A stretch of DNA of 64,000 nucleotides from Victivallaceae bacterium (GCA_024405675.1 JAKSOH010000002.1:1-64000); one strand, 5' to 3'. Shown: positions 33,528 through 42,850, counted from the first letter of the stretch. Numbers and translations are program-made. Notes: generated from the sequence alone by a model not told the origin.

Positions 33528-34340
33528 ATGTCCGAGGCTTATCTGTTCAACGGGATGGATTCCTACGACACCCCGGCCGACGTCGAGACGACGTTCTGGT
33601 CGCGGCTATTCGGAGGAACCAGGCTGTACTTCTATTCCGGATGCTTCCGGACCTTCGTGCTCGCAGGAAAGGACGCGCAGAAAGGCAAGCTGAGCAAGGA
33701 ACAGCAGATAAGACACTCCAGCGAAAACATCAAGCTCATAGAGCGCATCGGCGGAAAGCTGCATTTGCGCGGTCTGGACAAGTTGCGCGCCAACGCCGGA
33801 AAACCGATGGTAATAGCGGGCAACCACATGAGCTTGCTCGAGACCGCCCTGGTGCACGCCATATTGCGCGAGTACGTGGATTTTTCGTTCGTCATCAAGG
33901 CCTCGTTGCTCAAGACGCCTTATATGAAAGATATTCTCTCCAGTTTCGAATCCATCCCTGTCACTAGACAAAACCCTAGAGAAGATCTGAAAACGGTATT
34001 GGGCAGGGGCAAGGAGATTCTCCGAAGTGGCAGGGCGCTCATCATATTCCCCCAGTCGACTCGCAGCGAGACGTTCGACCCGGAATCCTGCGGCACGCTC
34101 GCCGTCAAGCTGGCGAAGTCCGCAGGCGTTCCCATGATGCCGATGGCGCTAAAAACCGATCTCATTTCCAACGGTCGCGGCAAGCTCAAGGATCTTGGGC
34201 CGATTCATCCGGAGAAAGAGGTCTGGTTTGAATTCGGTGATCCCATGGATATAACCGGCAACGGACGTGAACAGCACCAGGCGTTCTGCGATTTCGTGTC
34301 GACGAGACTTGTCGAATGGCGGCGGATGGAGACCAAATGA
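33528..34340 (+). CDS. plsC: 1-acyl-sn-glycerol-3-phosphate acyltransferase family protein
   Basis: 270 residues with a PlsC domain. The catalytic histidine is in AGNHMSLLETALVH, a variant of the NHxSxxD motif with Glu in the acidic position; the second block is LIIFPQSTRSETFDP (usually FPEGTRS) and the third GVPMMPMAL. It transfers an acyl chain to lysophosphatidate or a related acceptor at the inner membrane. The variant motifs leave open a lipid A or other acceptor. It overlaps lptD by four bases (ATGA), linking it to outer-membrane assembly. Confidence 0.8.
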   Translation: MSEAYLFNGMDSYDTPADVETTFWSRLFGGTRLYFYSGCFRTFVLAGKDAQKGKLSKEQQIRHSSENIKLIERIGGKLHLRGLDKLRANAGKPMVIAGNHMSLLETALVHAILREYVDFSFVIKASLLKTPYMKDILSSFESIPVTRQNPREDLKTVLGRGKEILRSGRALIIFPQSTRSETFDPESCGTLAVKLAKSAGVPMMPMALKTDLISNGRGKLKDLGPIHPEKEVWFEFGDPMDITGNGREQHQAFCDFVSTRLVEWRRMETK

Positions 34341-37033
34341 AGGGCCTGCTCAAAAAGCTGCTGATAGTCGCGACAGTGGTGGCCGCATCCGTAGCAGCGC
34401 AGGCTTTCCCCAGCATGGGATTGGAACAGCTGCGCCGATTCAAGGCGGAACGCTGGACAGTGATCGGTAAGAACATCTTCGTCAAGGGCGGCATCCACCT
34501 TCCGTACGGTGAATACGAATTGTACGCCGACCAGGCGGTAATCAACACGGAAAGCGGCGATCTGGAGGCGGTGGGCAACATCAGGTTCTACCGCTGGCAG
34601 AAGACCACCGCCAAGTTGGATTTGAACAAGCTGGCCGAGCTCGGAGGAAGAAACGACCTCTTGCTCGAAATGGATTCCAGCAGCACCAACGAATGGGGAC
34701 AGAAGATATTCAACGTCAAGGGGCGTTACCTGACCGACACCATATCGGCGCAGCGGGTAGCTGGAAACATCACCACCGGCTACTTCCGGATGGACGACTT
34801 CACGATGCGTTCCAATACCGTCGTCTGCCGCGCCAAGTCGGCGGAACGGCTCCCGAGCGGAAAGATCATACTCAAGGACGGCGAGATAAGCAGCTGCAAC
34901 TACCTGGCCGATGACAACGCCCACTACTCCGTGGCCGGTGCGACCATAACGCTCACGCCGCACAAGAGCGACCTGCCTGGAGTCAGCGGAATCGACGACG
35001 AACGTGGCGACTACGCGGTGTTCATGGCCAACGGCTGCGTGAAGATTTACGGCGTGCCGCTGCTGTGGCTACCGCTGTTCTACAAACCGCGCGACGAGAA
35101 CCCGGGACTCGTAAGCGTGATGGTAGGGAAACGCAACAGCTGGGAGTATTTCGTGTCGCTGTCGCGTCTCTTCAAGTTCGAAGGATACCCCGGCGTACGG
35201 TTGAAGCTCAGGGGCGATTACTACAACATGAGAGGTTTCGGATACGGCGGCCATGGTAGCATCGCCTTGGAAAACAGCCGGACGGACTTCTTCGCTTACG
35301 CGATATCGGACATGAGACCCAATCTGGGAATCGACTATCGGCAATACCGGTTCCGCATTCCGCATGACCGCTACGATTTCAGAATCAGCAACATCACCCA
35401 CCTGACGCCGCGGCTAGACTTCCGCGCGGCATTCGAGTACGCCAGCGATCCCTATGTCACCCATGACTTCTTCAACTACCGCTATTCGAACAACCGCGAG
35501 CCGGCGACGTTCATAGCGCTCGAACAGCAGTTCGACCACTTCAGCGCATCGATTTACTACCGGCCGCGCGTCAACAACTTCTACAATACGGTCGAGAAGG
35601 TTCCGGAGGTCAGGCTGGACATCCACCGGCAGGAGCTCTTCCACACCAACATCTACTATCAGGGCACAACCACGGCCGCCTACAACCAGATGCGCTGGCT
35701 CAAATTCGACCTGACGCACAAGGAGTACTACCATCGCAAGCACAAGCCATACGACCCGATACTCGACTCGAAGGATCTCGAACTGAGCAACTACCAGGCC
35801 TTCAAGATGGACACCACGCATTTCCTGTATTATCCGATACGCACCAAGTGGTTCACCTTGACGCCGAGGGCTGGACTCAAGTTTCTCGTCTACAGCCATA
35901 GCAGCAAGAACGACGTCAGCAACTCGGACGTAAACGCGATATTGGCGGCGTCGCAATACACGAACACCGAACCGATACTGCTGAACCAGTATGACAACCA
36001 GGGCGGAGCGCAGCTCAGGCTGATCGGAGAACTCGGATTCGAACTCTCGACCAAGATACACAACACCTGGCAGGGAGTGCGCAACAAGTTCATGGGAATC
36101 GACGGTCTGAGACACATAATCAAACCGTACATCAACTACACGTATCTGGACGTGCTTACCGGCTGCGGCATCGACAATTTATACTACTTCGACGACGTCG
36201 ACCGCATCGAACGACAGCACTTCATTCGGTTCGGCTTGGAGAACCGCCTGCAGACCAGGGACGGCGGCAGCATCCGCGAGATACTGAGCATGGAGAACTT
36301 CATCGACGTGCACTTCGAACGAGGTCCCGGTGTACAGGCCGGCAAGGGAACGGACGGATATCTCATAGACATCGACCGGATGTCCAGGCTCGGCGACTTC
36401 TGCACATTGCTCACGGTGAGACCGCTGAAGAACCTTTCTATCTCAACGGCGTTCTCCATCAACTTCACCAACCAGAACGGTTCGGTTCCGGACACAATAC
36501 GCAACGGACGCAACGTCGGCAAGAAGGGTCTGCAGGCGTCATGGCTAAACAAGTGGTCTATTTCGATTGCCTACGAGCCAATTGACGACGTAAAGATAAA
36601 CTTCGCCTACACCTATCACCGTCCGTATGCCGCACGTACCGCATATTCAATGGGGTCGACGCTTACGAACCTCGAAGCCGGCAGCTTCTTCAACAAGGTG
36701 TACACCGATTACACAGAGACGTTGTCTTTCAGCGTCAACACATTCCTGACGCCCGACCGCCGCACCTTCGGATCGGTGGGAATGACCTATGACATCCAGA
36801 AGGGAAACATCGACGACATCACGATCGCGGTGACGCGGCAGTTCCACTGTCTGGAAGTGGCGGCGATGCTCGAGTTCTCAAGAGAAAACGACCGGGACGG
36901 CGCATACTGGGACACCTCGTTCTCCATACAAGCGCAGCTCCTCGGACTCGAGAACCCGTTTGGAAGGCAATACAACGACATGCTGGACTATGCCAACGAG
37001 ACGCTCAGGGCGCCCAACCACAGGCTATTCTAG
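34337..37033 (+). CDS. lptD: LPS assembly outer-membrane protein LptD-like
   Basis: 898 residues with a signal peptide (MKGLLKKLLIVATVVAASVA, then AQAF). The N-terminal part is an OstA-like beta-jellyroll (ELYADQAVINTESGDLEAVG), followed by the typical LptD segments ISSCNYLADDNAHYSV and VKIYGVPLLWLPLFYKP. The remaining 600 residues are rich in Tyr, Arg and Asp in alternating strands, as expected for a large beta-barrel that inserts LPS into the outer leaflet. Its presence argues for a true LPS-bearing outer membrane. The gene overlaps plsC by four bases and is followed after 21 bases by hldD. Confidence 0.88.
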   Translation: MKGLLKKLLIVATVVAASVAAQAFPSMGLEQLRRFKAERWTVIGKNIFVKGGIHLPYGEYELYADQAVINTESGDLEAVGNIRFYRWQKTTAKLDLNKLAELGGRNDLLLEMDSSSTNEWGQKIFNVKGRYLTDTISAQRVAGNITTGYFRMDDFTMRSNTVVCRAKSAERLPSGKIILKDGEISSCNYLADDNAHYSVAGATITLTPHKSDLPGVSGIDDERGDYAVFMANGCVKIYGVPLLWLPLFYKPRDENPGLVSVMVGKRNSWEYFVSLSRLFKFEGYPGVRLKLRGDYYNMRGFGYGGHGSIALENSRTDFFAYAISDMRPNLGIDYRQYRFRIPHDRYDFRISNITHLTPRLDFRAAFEYASDPYVTHDFFNYRYSNNREPATFIALEQQFDHFSASIYYRPRVNNFYNTVEKVPEVRLDIHRQELFHTNIYYQGTTTAAYNQMRWLKFDLTHKEYYHRKHKPYDPILDSKDLELSNYQAFKMDTTHFLYYPIRTKWFTLTPRAGLKFLVYSHSSKNDVSNSDVNAILAASQYTNTEPILLNQYDNQGGAQLRLIGELGFELSTKIHNTWQGVRNKFMGIDGLRHIIKPYINYTYLDVLTGCGIDNLYYFDDVDRIERQHFIRFGLENRLQTRDGGSIREILSMENFIDVHFERGPGVQAGKGTDGYLIDIDRMSRLGDFCTLLTVRPLKNLSISTAFSINFTNQNGSVPDTIRNGRNVGKKGLQASWLNKWSISIAYEPIDDVKINFAYTYHRPYAARTAYSMGSTLTNLEAGSFFNKVYTDYTETLSFSVNTFLTPDRRTFGSVGMTYDIQKGNIDDITIAVTRQFHCLEVAAMLEFSRENDRDGAYWDTSFSIQAQLLGLENPFGRQYNDMLDYANETLRAPNHRLF

Positions 37034-37054
37034 CGTCGAAACGGAGGATATGAA

Positions 37055-38029
37055 ATGTATATCGTAACCGGAGCGGCTGGACTCATCGGAAGCGCGGTGG
37101 TTTGGTTGCTCAACAAGCGCGGCGTCACCGACATAATCGCGGTCGACCATCTTGGAAACGGAGACAAGTGGAAGAACCTGGTCCCGCTGGCTTTTGACTC
37201 CTACTTCGAAAAGGATGTATTCCGGCAGGAGCTTCGAAAAGGTTTCTTCGACAAATTCGAGATTGCCGGGGTGTTCCACCTCGGCGCCTGCAGCGCCACG
37301 ACGGAAACAGACGCCGGATATCTCATGGCCAACAACTACATGTATACCCGGGCACTTGCCGAGTGGTGCGTCGAACGCGGTGTGAAGATGATGTACGCTT
37401 CCAGTTGCGCCACCTACGGAGACGGAACCAACGGATATTCCGACGACGAGTCGTCTTTGGAGAAGTTGCGTCCGCTCAACATGTACGGATATAGCAAGCA
37501 GTTGTTCGACCTGCATGCGAAACGCCATGGTCTTTTGGATTCGATATTCGGATGCAAGTTCTCCAACATCTACGGACCGAACGAGTGGCACAAGGGTAAC
37601 ATGCGCTCGGTGGCGTTGCGCGCCTACGAGCAGATAAGTTCAACCGGAAAGCTGGAACTCTTCAAATCCTACAAGGATGAGTACAAGAACGGCGAACAAA
37701 AGCGCGACTTCCTGTACGTCAAGGATGCCGCCGCGATGATCATGCATCTTTTCGATTCGAACGCGCACGGCATCTACAACATTGGAAGCGGCAAAGCGGA
37801 AACCTGGAATTCGCTAGCCCGGGCGATGTTCAAGGCATTAGGGAAACCGGTCAAAATAAAGTACGTGGACATGCCGGAGCCGTTGCGCGAGCGCTACCAG
37901 TACTACACCTGCGCCGACATGGCGAAATTCAGATCCACCGGATACGACAGGCCGGTCATGTCGCTCGATGACGCCGTGGCGGACTACTGCCACAACCACC
38001 TGCTCGGACAAAGGCATCTCGGCGACTGA
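37055..38029 (+). CDS. hldD: ADP-L-glycero-D-manno-heptose 6-epimerase
   Basis: 324 residues. YIVTGAAGLIGSAVVWLLN is the NADP-binding motif; VFHLGACSATTETDAGYLMANN is characteristic of HldD/RfaD. The catalytic residues are in YASSCATYGDG and MYGYSKQLFDLHAK, and KFSNIYGPNEWHKGNMRSVA is the substrate region. It converts ADP-D-glycero- to ADP-L-glycero-manno-heptose for the LPS inner core. GGAGG lies just upstream of the ATG. It fits with lptD immediately upstream; its stop shares a base with the rsmB start. Confidence 0.92.
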   Translation: MYIVTGAAGLIGSAVVWLLNKRGVTDIIAVDHLGNGDKWKNLVPLAFDSYFEKDVFRQELRKGFFDKFEIAGVFHLGACSATTETDAGYLMANNYMYTRALAEWCVERGVKMMYASSCATYGDGTNGYSDDESSLEKLRPLNMYGYSKQLFDLHAKRHGLLDSIFGCKFSNIYGPNEWHKGNMRSVALRAYEQISSTGKLELFKSYKDEYKNGEQKRDFLYVKDAAAMIMHLFDSNAHGIYNIGSGKAETWNSLARAMFKALGKPVKIKYVDMPEPLRERYQYYTCADMAKFRSTGYDRPVMSLDDAVADYCHNHLLGQRHLGD

Positions 38030-39231
38030 TGTCCCGCGGCTCGATTTCCGGACTCAGCCTGGAATCCGCGGTACGCGGAGCGCTGGAAGTGGAGTCGAGA
38101 CGTTGCACGCTCGACGAATACCTTGATGGCGTCGACGAATCGTACCGGCGCATTGTCACGCACTTGCTGCTTTCGTATTTCAGAAGAAAGAAACTTGTAG
38201 ATGCAACAATCGCGGACTTGCTGACAAAACGCACGCCACCTGAGGTCGTGGCATTGTTGCGCATCGCGCTCGCCAGGGTATTGTTCCAGGACAAAATCGC
38301 ACCGGAATCTTCGGTCAACATCGCCGTGGAGGTTGCGAAGAAACAACATTGCGACCGGCTGGTCAACGCAGTGCTGCGAAACGCCATGCGACGGGATCTC
38401 GCAGTTTCCGACAAGCCGAAGGACGTGTTGCCGGACATGGTGCTCAAATGCTGGAAGAGAAGATTCGACGAAAAGACGCTTGCCGATATCTGCGAGTGCT
38501 TCCTTTCCGGGGCCGGACTGACATTCCGATTCGAACACAGCGGCGAGCCTCCGTCCGAACTCGAAGCCACGCCCGTCGATGCATACGGAGGATTCCGATT
38601 CTTCGAAACAAAGAAGGCGGCGAACTGTATCGGCTCGCACGACGTCTATATCCAGGATCCGGCAGCAAGCCTGGCCGTGTCGCTGATTGATTTCGGCGAT
38701 GTCTGTTCCGCGCTTGATCTCTGCGCCGCTCCGGGAGGAAAATCACTGATGATTTCCGAACGGCTGAATCCTTGTGCCACGCTGGTTGCGGCCGACGTCT
38801 CTGACAAACGCCAGAAGCTGACCAGGGAGAACTTCGAAAAACGCCATCTTCCGCACAAGGTGATAACGGCTGAAGCCGGAGAAATCTCCGGTTGTTTTGA
38901 CCTCGTGCTGGCCGATGTGCCATGTAGCAACACCGGAGTGTTCAGAAGGCGTCCGGACGCATTGTGGAGATTCAGCGAAAGATCGCTCGCCGACGTGATG
39001 AAAATCCAGCGCAAGATATTGGATGATGCGTCCAGACTGGTCGCTCCGGGCGGGCAATTGGTATATTCGACTTGTAGCATAGAACCGGATGAAAACACGA
39101 CGATGGTGGAACGATTTCTGGAAACACACCCGGATTTCGAACTCGCCAGACAGGAACTGCTGATTCCTGCTATGGATCACGATGGCGCCGGAGCGGCGCT
39201 CTTGAAAAGGAATGGAGGAAAGCGAAAGTGA
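38029..39231 (+). CDS. rsmB: 16S rRNA (cytosine-C5) methyltransferase, RsmB/NOP type
   Basis: 400 residues. The N-terminal 130 residues form a NusB-like RNA-binding domain (RRIVTHLLLSYFRRKKL, LLRIALARVLF, ESSVNIAVEVAKK, LVNAVLRNAMRR). The methyltransferase domain has ALDLCAAPGGKS for SAM, LADVPCSNTGVFRRRPD and LVYSTCSIEPDEN, the two cysteines being the release and catalytic ones. It methylates C967 of 16S rRNA in E. coli. The ATG overlaps the hldD stop by one base, and the stop overlaps the next gene (GTGA). Confidence 0.92.
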   Translation: MSRGSISGLSLESAVRGALEVESRRCTLDEYLDGVDESYRRIVTHLLLSYFRRKKLVDATIADLLTKRTPPEVVALLRIALARVLFQDKIAPESSVNIAVEVAKKQHCDRLVNAVLRNAMRRDLAVSDKPKDVLPDMVLKCWKRRFDEKTLADICECFLSGAGLTFRFEHSGEPPSELEATPVDAYGGFRFFETKKAANCIGSHDVYIQDPAASLAVSLIDFGDVCSALDLCAAPGGKSLMISERLNPCATLVAADVSDKRQKLTRENFEKRHLPHKVITAEAGEISGCFDLVLADVPCSNTGVFRRRPDALWRFSERSLADVMKIQRKILDDASRLVAPGGQLVYSTCSIEPDENTTMVERFLETHPDFELARQELLIPAMDHDGAGAALLKRNGGKRK

Positions 39232-40628
39232 AACATTTCCACTTCATCGGCATCGGAGGAATTGGAATGAGCGGTCTCGCCGCCATGTGCCGGGAACAAG
39301 GACACCGGGTCACCGGAAGCGACCGCGACTACATGAAACCTGCAAACGCCAGAATTCTCGATCCGCTGCGAAAATCCGGAGTAGAAATTTTTCCACAGGA
39401 TGGTTCGTTCATAAAATCGGGGGAACCGGACTACCTGGTGTTCTCGAGCGCTGTTGAAGAAGGGAATCCGGACCTTGTCGCCGGAATCGGCATAAAAAAG
39501 CTCCATCGTTCGGAACTCCTTGGAATGATGCTGGACGCCTTCAGTGGGACGTCCATCGCCGTCACCGGCAGCTGTGGCAAAAGCACGGTAAGCGCCTATG
39601 TTGCGGAAGCGTTGGCAAACCTTGGAGAAGATCCAGGAGTGCTGGTAGGAGCGGTGATGAAACGATTCGCCGACGCTGGCCATGTCGGCAACTACCATGG
39701 CGGCAACGGACGGATTCTGGTTTTCGAGGCTGATGAAAGCGACAAGAGCCTCCTCAACTACGGCGCCGACTATGCGGTGGTGCTCAATCTTGGCCATGAC
39801 CACTATGATACGGAAGAATTGATCAGAGTGTTTTCCCAATTCGCCAATTCAGCCAGAAAGGGTGCGATACTGGCGAAGGAAGTCCACGAGATGCTGAAAG
39901 GCAAACTGAAACCGGAACTACCTGTGACAGTGTTCGGAACGGATTCAGGGCCGCTCGCCACGCCACGCAGAACCATTTCCAACGGCAAGATAACTGCGAA
40001 CTTCAATGGACGAAACGCAGTGCTCCCGCAAAGCGGAAAGCACACCGCGCTCAACGCCCTGGCCGTAGTTGCATGCATGACAACGTTGGGATTTCCAATG
40101 GAAGACGCCGTGAAATCGATAGAAAGATACGACGGATTGTGGAGACGTTCGGATTTCGCAGGATTCACTCAAGACGGCGCAGCGGTATACGATGACTATG
40201 CGCACAATCCGGAAAAAATTCGCGCCTGTCTGGAATCGATGCGCGAAGTGTGTTCCGGACGATTGCTAGCCGTGTTCCAGCCGCATGGCTATGGTCCATT
40301 CGGGTTCATGAAGGACGCGTTGTTCGATTATCTCGAACGCGATTTAAGGCACGACGACCGGCTGATGCTGATGGAACCATATTACGCCGGGGGGACCAGT
40401 TCGCACCGGCCGACGGCGAAAGAAATCTTCAACGAATGGACGGCGAAATCCACCGATCCAGGGCGGTTCGAACTGCCGGACAACAGGGATTCTCTCATGG
40501 GACGGTTGCTCTCAGAAGCGAAAAAGGGCGACGTCATCGTCATCATGGGAGCGAGGGACAACTCGCTCAGCGACTTTGCGAAAAGTCTGGTCGGTTTGAC
40601 AAAGCCACAGTACGATGGTAAGTTATAA
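39228..40628 (+). CDS. murC: Mur ligase family protein (MurC/Mpl-like)
   Basis: 466 residues. HFHFIGIGGIGMSGLAAMCRE and GHRVTGSDRD are the MurC N-terminal motif. The ATP loop reads VTGSCGKSTVSAYV, where MurC normally has GTHGKTTT; EADESDKSLL, DDYAHNPEKIRACL and VFQPHGYGPFGFMKDAL correspond to the central and C-terminal motifs. It probably adds L-alanine to UDP-N-acetylmuramate or a tripeptide to it (Mpl), but the altered ATP loop and lack of other mur genes nearby leave the substrate open. The GTG start overlaps the rsmB stop and has GGAGG nine bases upstream. Confidence 0.72.
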   Translation: MKHFHFIGIGGIGMSGLAAMCREQGHRVTGSDRDYMKPANARILDPLRKSGVEIFPQDGSFIKSGEPDYLVFSSAVEEGNPDLVAGIGIKKLHRSELLGMMLDAFSGTSIAVTGSCGKSTVSAYVAEALANLGEDPGVLVGAVMKRFADAGHVGNYHGGNGRILVFEADESDKSLLNYGADYAVVLNLGHDHYDTEELIRVFSQFANSARKGAILAKEVHEMLKGKLKPELPVTVFGTDSGPLATPRRTISNGKITANFNGRNAVLPQSGKHTALNALAVVACMTTLGFPMEDAVKSIERYDGLWRRSDFAGFTQDGAAVYDDYAHNPEKIRACLESMREVCSGRLLAVFQPHGYGPFGFMKDALFDYLERDLRHDDRLMLMEPYYAGGTSSHRPTAKEIFNEWTAKSTDPGRFELPDNRDSLMGRLLSEAKKGDVIVIMGARDNSLSDFAKSLVGLTKPQYDGKL

Positions 40629-40643
40629 GACGTAACATGACGT

Positions 40644-40718
40644 TGCGGGGTGGAGCAGTGGTAGCTCATCAGGCTCATAACCTGAAGGCCGGTGGTTCGA
40701 TTCCACCCCCCGCTACCA
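40644..40718 (+). tRNA. Initiator tRNA-Met (CAT)
   Basis: A 75-base cloverleaf with encoded CCA. The acceptor stem is TGCGGGG/CCCCGCT with positions 1 and 72 unpaired (T-T), an initiator feature; the D-stem GAGC/GCTC has the A11-T24 pair also typical of initiators; the anticodon loop CTCATAA gives CAT at 40676-40678; the anticodon stem is TCAGG/CCTGA; the T-arm is GGTGG-TTCGATT-CCACC. The 29-41 pair is A-T where most initiators have G-C. Confidence 0.93.
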
Positions 40719-40725
40719 GACTTCC

Positions 40726-40757
40726 AGAGATTTGCGGATTCGCAAATCTCTTTTTTT
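40726..40757 (+). terminator. Strong rho-independent terminator after the initiator tRNA
   Basis: AGAGATTTGCG at 40726-40736 pairs with CGCAAATCTCT at 40741-40751 around a four-base loop (11 perfect pairs), followed by a run of T to 40757. It ends the tRNA transcript and probably that of the preceding genes. Confidence 0.93.
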
Positions 40758-40771
40758 ATACTTTGAATCGA

Positions 40772-41305
40772 TCAACCGAGAACTGACAAGATCATCTTCA
40801 CAATCCGGTCGACATCGGCCAGACGACCGACTCCCGATGCACCGCATGCGACGTCGCCATTCTCTGGTCCGCAGAAATTCACACCGCGCGACTTAAGAGT
40901 GGCAACGTTGGCCACGCACGCCGGATGGGACCACATGGCTGGATTCATCGCGGGGGCGATCACCGTCGGCCCTGAAAAGGTGGCTGCGAACGTAGTCAAC
41001 GCATCATCCGCGATTCCCGAAGCGTATTTCGCAATGAAGTCAGCCGTGGCCGGAGCCACCAGGAATGCATCCGCCTCGTCGGCGACGGCGACATGTTCAG
41101 GACGCCAATCGCCGTTCTCCGTCCACAAGCTGTCGATGACCGGCCGGCGCGACAACGTCGCGAAAGTGAGCGTCGTGACAAAACGTTTTGCGTTTTCCGT
41201 CATCATCACCTGGACTCCGACATCGGACTTTACAAGCAGACGGCAGATTTCGGCCGCCTTGTAAGCGGCGATGCCGCCGGTTATTCCAAGCACCACAAGT
41301 TTCAT
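40772..41305 (-). CDS. coaC: Phosphopantothenoylcysteine decarboxylase (flavoprotein)
   Basis: 177 residues corresponding only to the decarboxylase half of bacterial CoaBC. LGITGGIAAYKAAEICRLL binds FMN; the catalytic His is in PEHVAVADEADAFLVAPAT; IAPAMNPAMWSHPA is the PAMN substrate motif, and DVACGASGVGRLAD holds the active-site Cys of the flap. It makes 4'-phosphopantetheine for coenzyme A. The CoaB synthetase half is missing here and may be separate elsewhere. The ATG overlaps the gmk stop (ATGA). Confidence 0.9.
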   Translation of the reverse strand: MKLVVLGITGGIAAYKAAEICRLLVKSDVGVQVMMTENAKRFVTTLTFATLSRRPVIDSLWTENGDWRPEHVAVADEADAFLVAPATADFIAKYASGIADDALTTFAATFSGPTVIAPAMNPAMWSHPACVANVATLKSRGVNFCGPENGDVACGASGVGRLADVDRIVKMILSVLG

Positions 41306-41916
41306 AGCAAATCCCCCGTGACCAGAGCGGAACGCAATGCGAACGAACGGAACAACGCCGCGAGATCGGCGGTGGCGCGGTCGATGTCGTCGTTGACCAC
41401 CAGATAATCGTATTCCCGGAAACCGGAGAGCTCCCTGCGGGCCGCGCCGATGCGCAATGCCAGTTGTTCGGCGGTCTCGGTGTTCCTTCCCCGCAGCCTT
41501 TGTTCCAGCGATTCGAACGACGGCGGGACACTCATCACGAACACCGAACTTGCGGCAAGCTCGGGATCGGCCGCGGCCGACTTCCTTATTTGCCGGGCTC
41601 CCTGGATGTCTATGTCTAGAATGACGCTCCGGCCGGAACGCAGCCGGTCGACGACCTCCCGCTTCGGGGTTCCGTAGCGATTGGCGAAGATGACCGCCTC
41701 TTCGAGAAATCCACCGGAACGGCTGAGTCCGTCGAATTCATCGAAAGAGAGAAATGTGTAGTCGCGACCGTTCACTTCGCCATTGCGAGGAGCGCGTGTG
41801 GTACATGACACGGAGAACTCAAAATCGGGAAACTCCGGCATCACCCGGTGAAGCAACGTGGATTTTCCCACTCCGCTTGGTCCGGACAGAACCACGAGAC
41901 TGCCTTTGCTTTTCAT
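41302..41916 (-). CDS. gmk: Guanylate kinase
   Basis: 204 residues. LVVLSGPSGVGKSTLLHRV is the P-loop; FSVSCTTRAPRNGEVNGRDY is the GMP-binding segment with the conserved TTRxPRxGExxGxDY pattern; FLEEAVIFANRYGTPK and ILDIDIQGARQIRK follow as usual. It converts GMP to GDP. The start was taken at the ATG overlapping the preceding stop by four bases; the longer frame has no better ribosome site. It is coupled to coaC downstream, a common bacterial pairing. Confidence 0.94.
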   Translation of the reverse strand: MKSKGSLVVLSGPSGVGKSTLLHRVMPEFPDFEFSVSCTTRAPRNGEVNGRDYTFLSFDEFDGLSRSGGFLEEAVIFANRYGTPKREVVDRLRSGRSVILDIDIQGARQIRKSAAADPELAASSVFVMSVPPSFESLEQRLRGRNTETAEQLALRIGAARRELSGFREYDYLVVNDDIDRATADLAALFRSFALRSALVTGDLL

Positions 41917-42233
41917 TTTCCCATGCACTCCTTGCGCCATCCGGGATAATTCCATTTCTCAGGAAAGTTCCTACATTGCTCCGGTTTCACCGGATCGATG
42001 GCGCAAGACGCCACGCCTCCATCGAATTCCAGAAATATGCACGGAGCGTCTTCGTCGCCATCGAGCACCAGCTGCCGCCGATCGGAAGAAAGCCTGGCCA
42101 TGGTGTTTGCGAACCGTTCGGCGCCGATTCCGAGAAAAGAACCGATGCGCTCAACATCCTCTGCGGTCAATGCGACCTCTCCGCTTCGCTTGCAGCAGTT
42201 GCCGCAACGGTTGCAGGAAAACCCCGCGTCCAT
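41913..42233 (-). CDS. YkgJ-family cysteine cluster protein
   Basis: 106 residues. FSCNRCGNCCKRSGEVALT, CIFLEFDGGVASCAI and KPEQCRNFP give the eight-cysteine pattern of the YkgJ (UPF0153) family, thought to bind zinc or an iron-sulfur cluster. The molecular role is unknown. It overlaps gmk by four bases and begins eight bases after the gene for an exported protein. No clear ribosome site is present. Confidence 0.82.
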   Translation of the reverse strand: MDAGFSCNRCGNCCKRSGEVALTAEDVERIGSFLGIGAERFANTMARLSSDRRQLVLDGDEDAPCIFLEFDGGVASCAIDPVKPEQCRNFPEKWNYPGWRKECMGK

Positions 42234-42241
42234 GCCGAAAA

Positions 42242-42832
42242 CTATCTAATAAAGTCGTCGAAAATCAGGTCGTCACCGCAGATGTCGATGAACAAGAATC
42301 CAAGCGCGAGATCCACCCATTCCACCGGATGGATATAGAGGTTTCCGTCAACAACGAGTCCGAGCGACCCGCCGATGGCCCAATAGTCGCGCTTGCCCTC
42401 GAAGAAGTCGTAGGTCCTGGAACGAAAATCCGGAACACCGAGCCTATCCTCCTGATATTTCTTGATGAGCGGAGTGCCCCAGTTCATCGAGTAGCTTTCC
42501 TCGCCGACGAAGATGAAGCTCCAGTACCAGTACTCCTCGAAACCGAGACCATACTGGCGCTTGAAATCCTTGGCGGCCTTGGCGCTCATGCCGATGCCGA
42601 CGCCGACGTCGCAGGCTCTGGTGCACATAAGCCTGGCCTCGACCACTGGCCCGACGCCGAGCGTCACGCTGAAGATATCGAGAAGGTCGAGTATGCGGTT
42701 GGGAATGTAGAGAGCCAGGGCGTCTACGATATTCGACGTATTGACGCTGCCTTCCTCCTCCGGGGAATCAGCCGCGACAGCTCCGGTGAAGGCCATGCAT
42801 GCCACGAGAATAGCAAGTAACGTCTTTTTCAT
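42242..42832 (-). CDS. Exported protein of unknown function
   Basis: 196 residues with a signal peptide (MKKTLLAILVACMAFTGAVA, cut before ADSP). The mature protein carries IVDALALYIPNRILDLLDIF, GVGPVVEARLMCTRACDVG and YIHPVEWVDLALGF; the pattern suggests a small beta-rich periplasmic or outer-membrane-associated protein. I do not recognise a named family. A single internal Cys in CTRACD has a partner two residues away from the Arg-Ala, so a disulfide or metal site is possible. It lies between gltA (18-base gap) and the YkgJ gene. Confidence 0.7.
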   Translation of the reverse strand: MKKTLLAILVACMAFTGAVAADSPEEEGSVNTSNIVDALALYIPNRILDLLDIFSVTLGVGPVVEARLMCTRACDVGVGIGMSAKAAKDFKRQYGLGFEEYWYWSFIFVGEESYSMNWGTPLIKKYQEDRLGVPDFRSRTYDFFEGKRDYWAIGGSLGLVVDGNLYIHPVEWVDLALGFLFIDICGDDLIFDDFIR

Positions 42833-42850
42833 GTTGTCTTTGCCTTGTTG

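Noticed and set aside
40596-40629. TTGACA and TATAAG before the initiator tRNA as a promoter
   Set aside because: The spacing is 22 bases, too long for a normal sigma70 promoter; the tRNA may be read from upstream instead.
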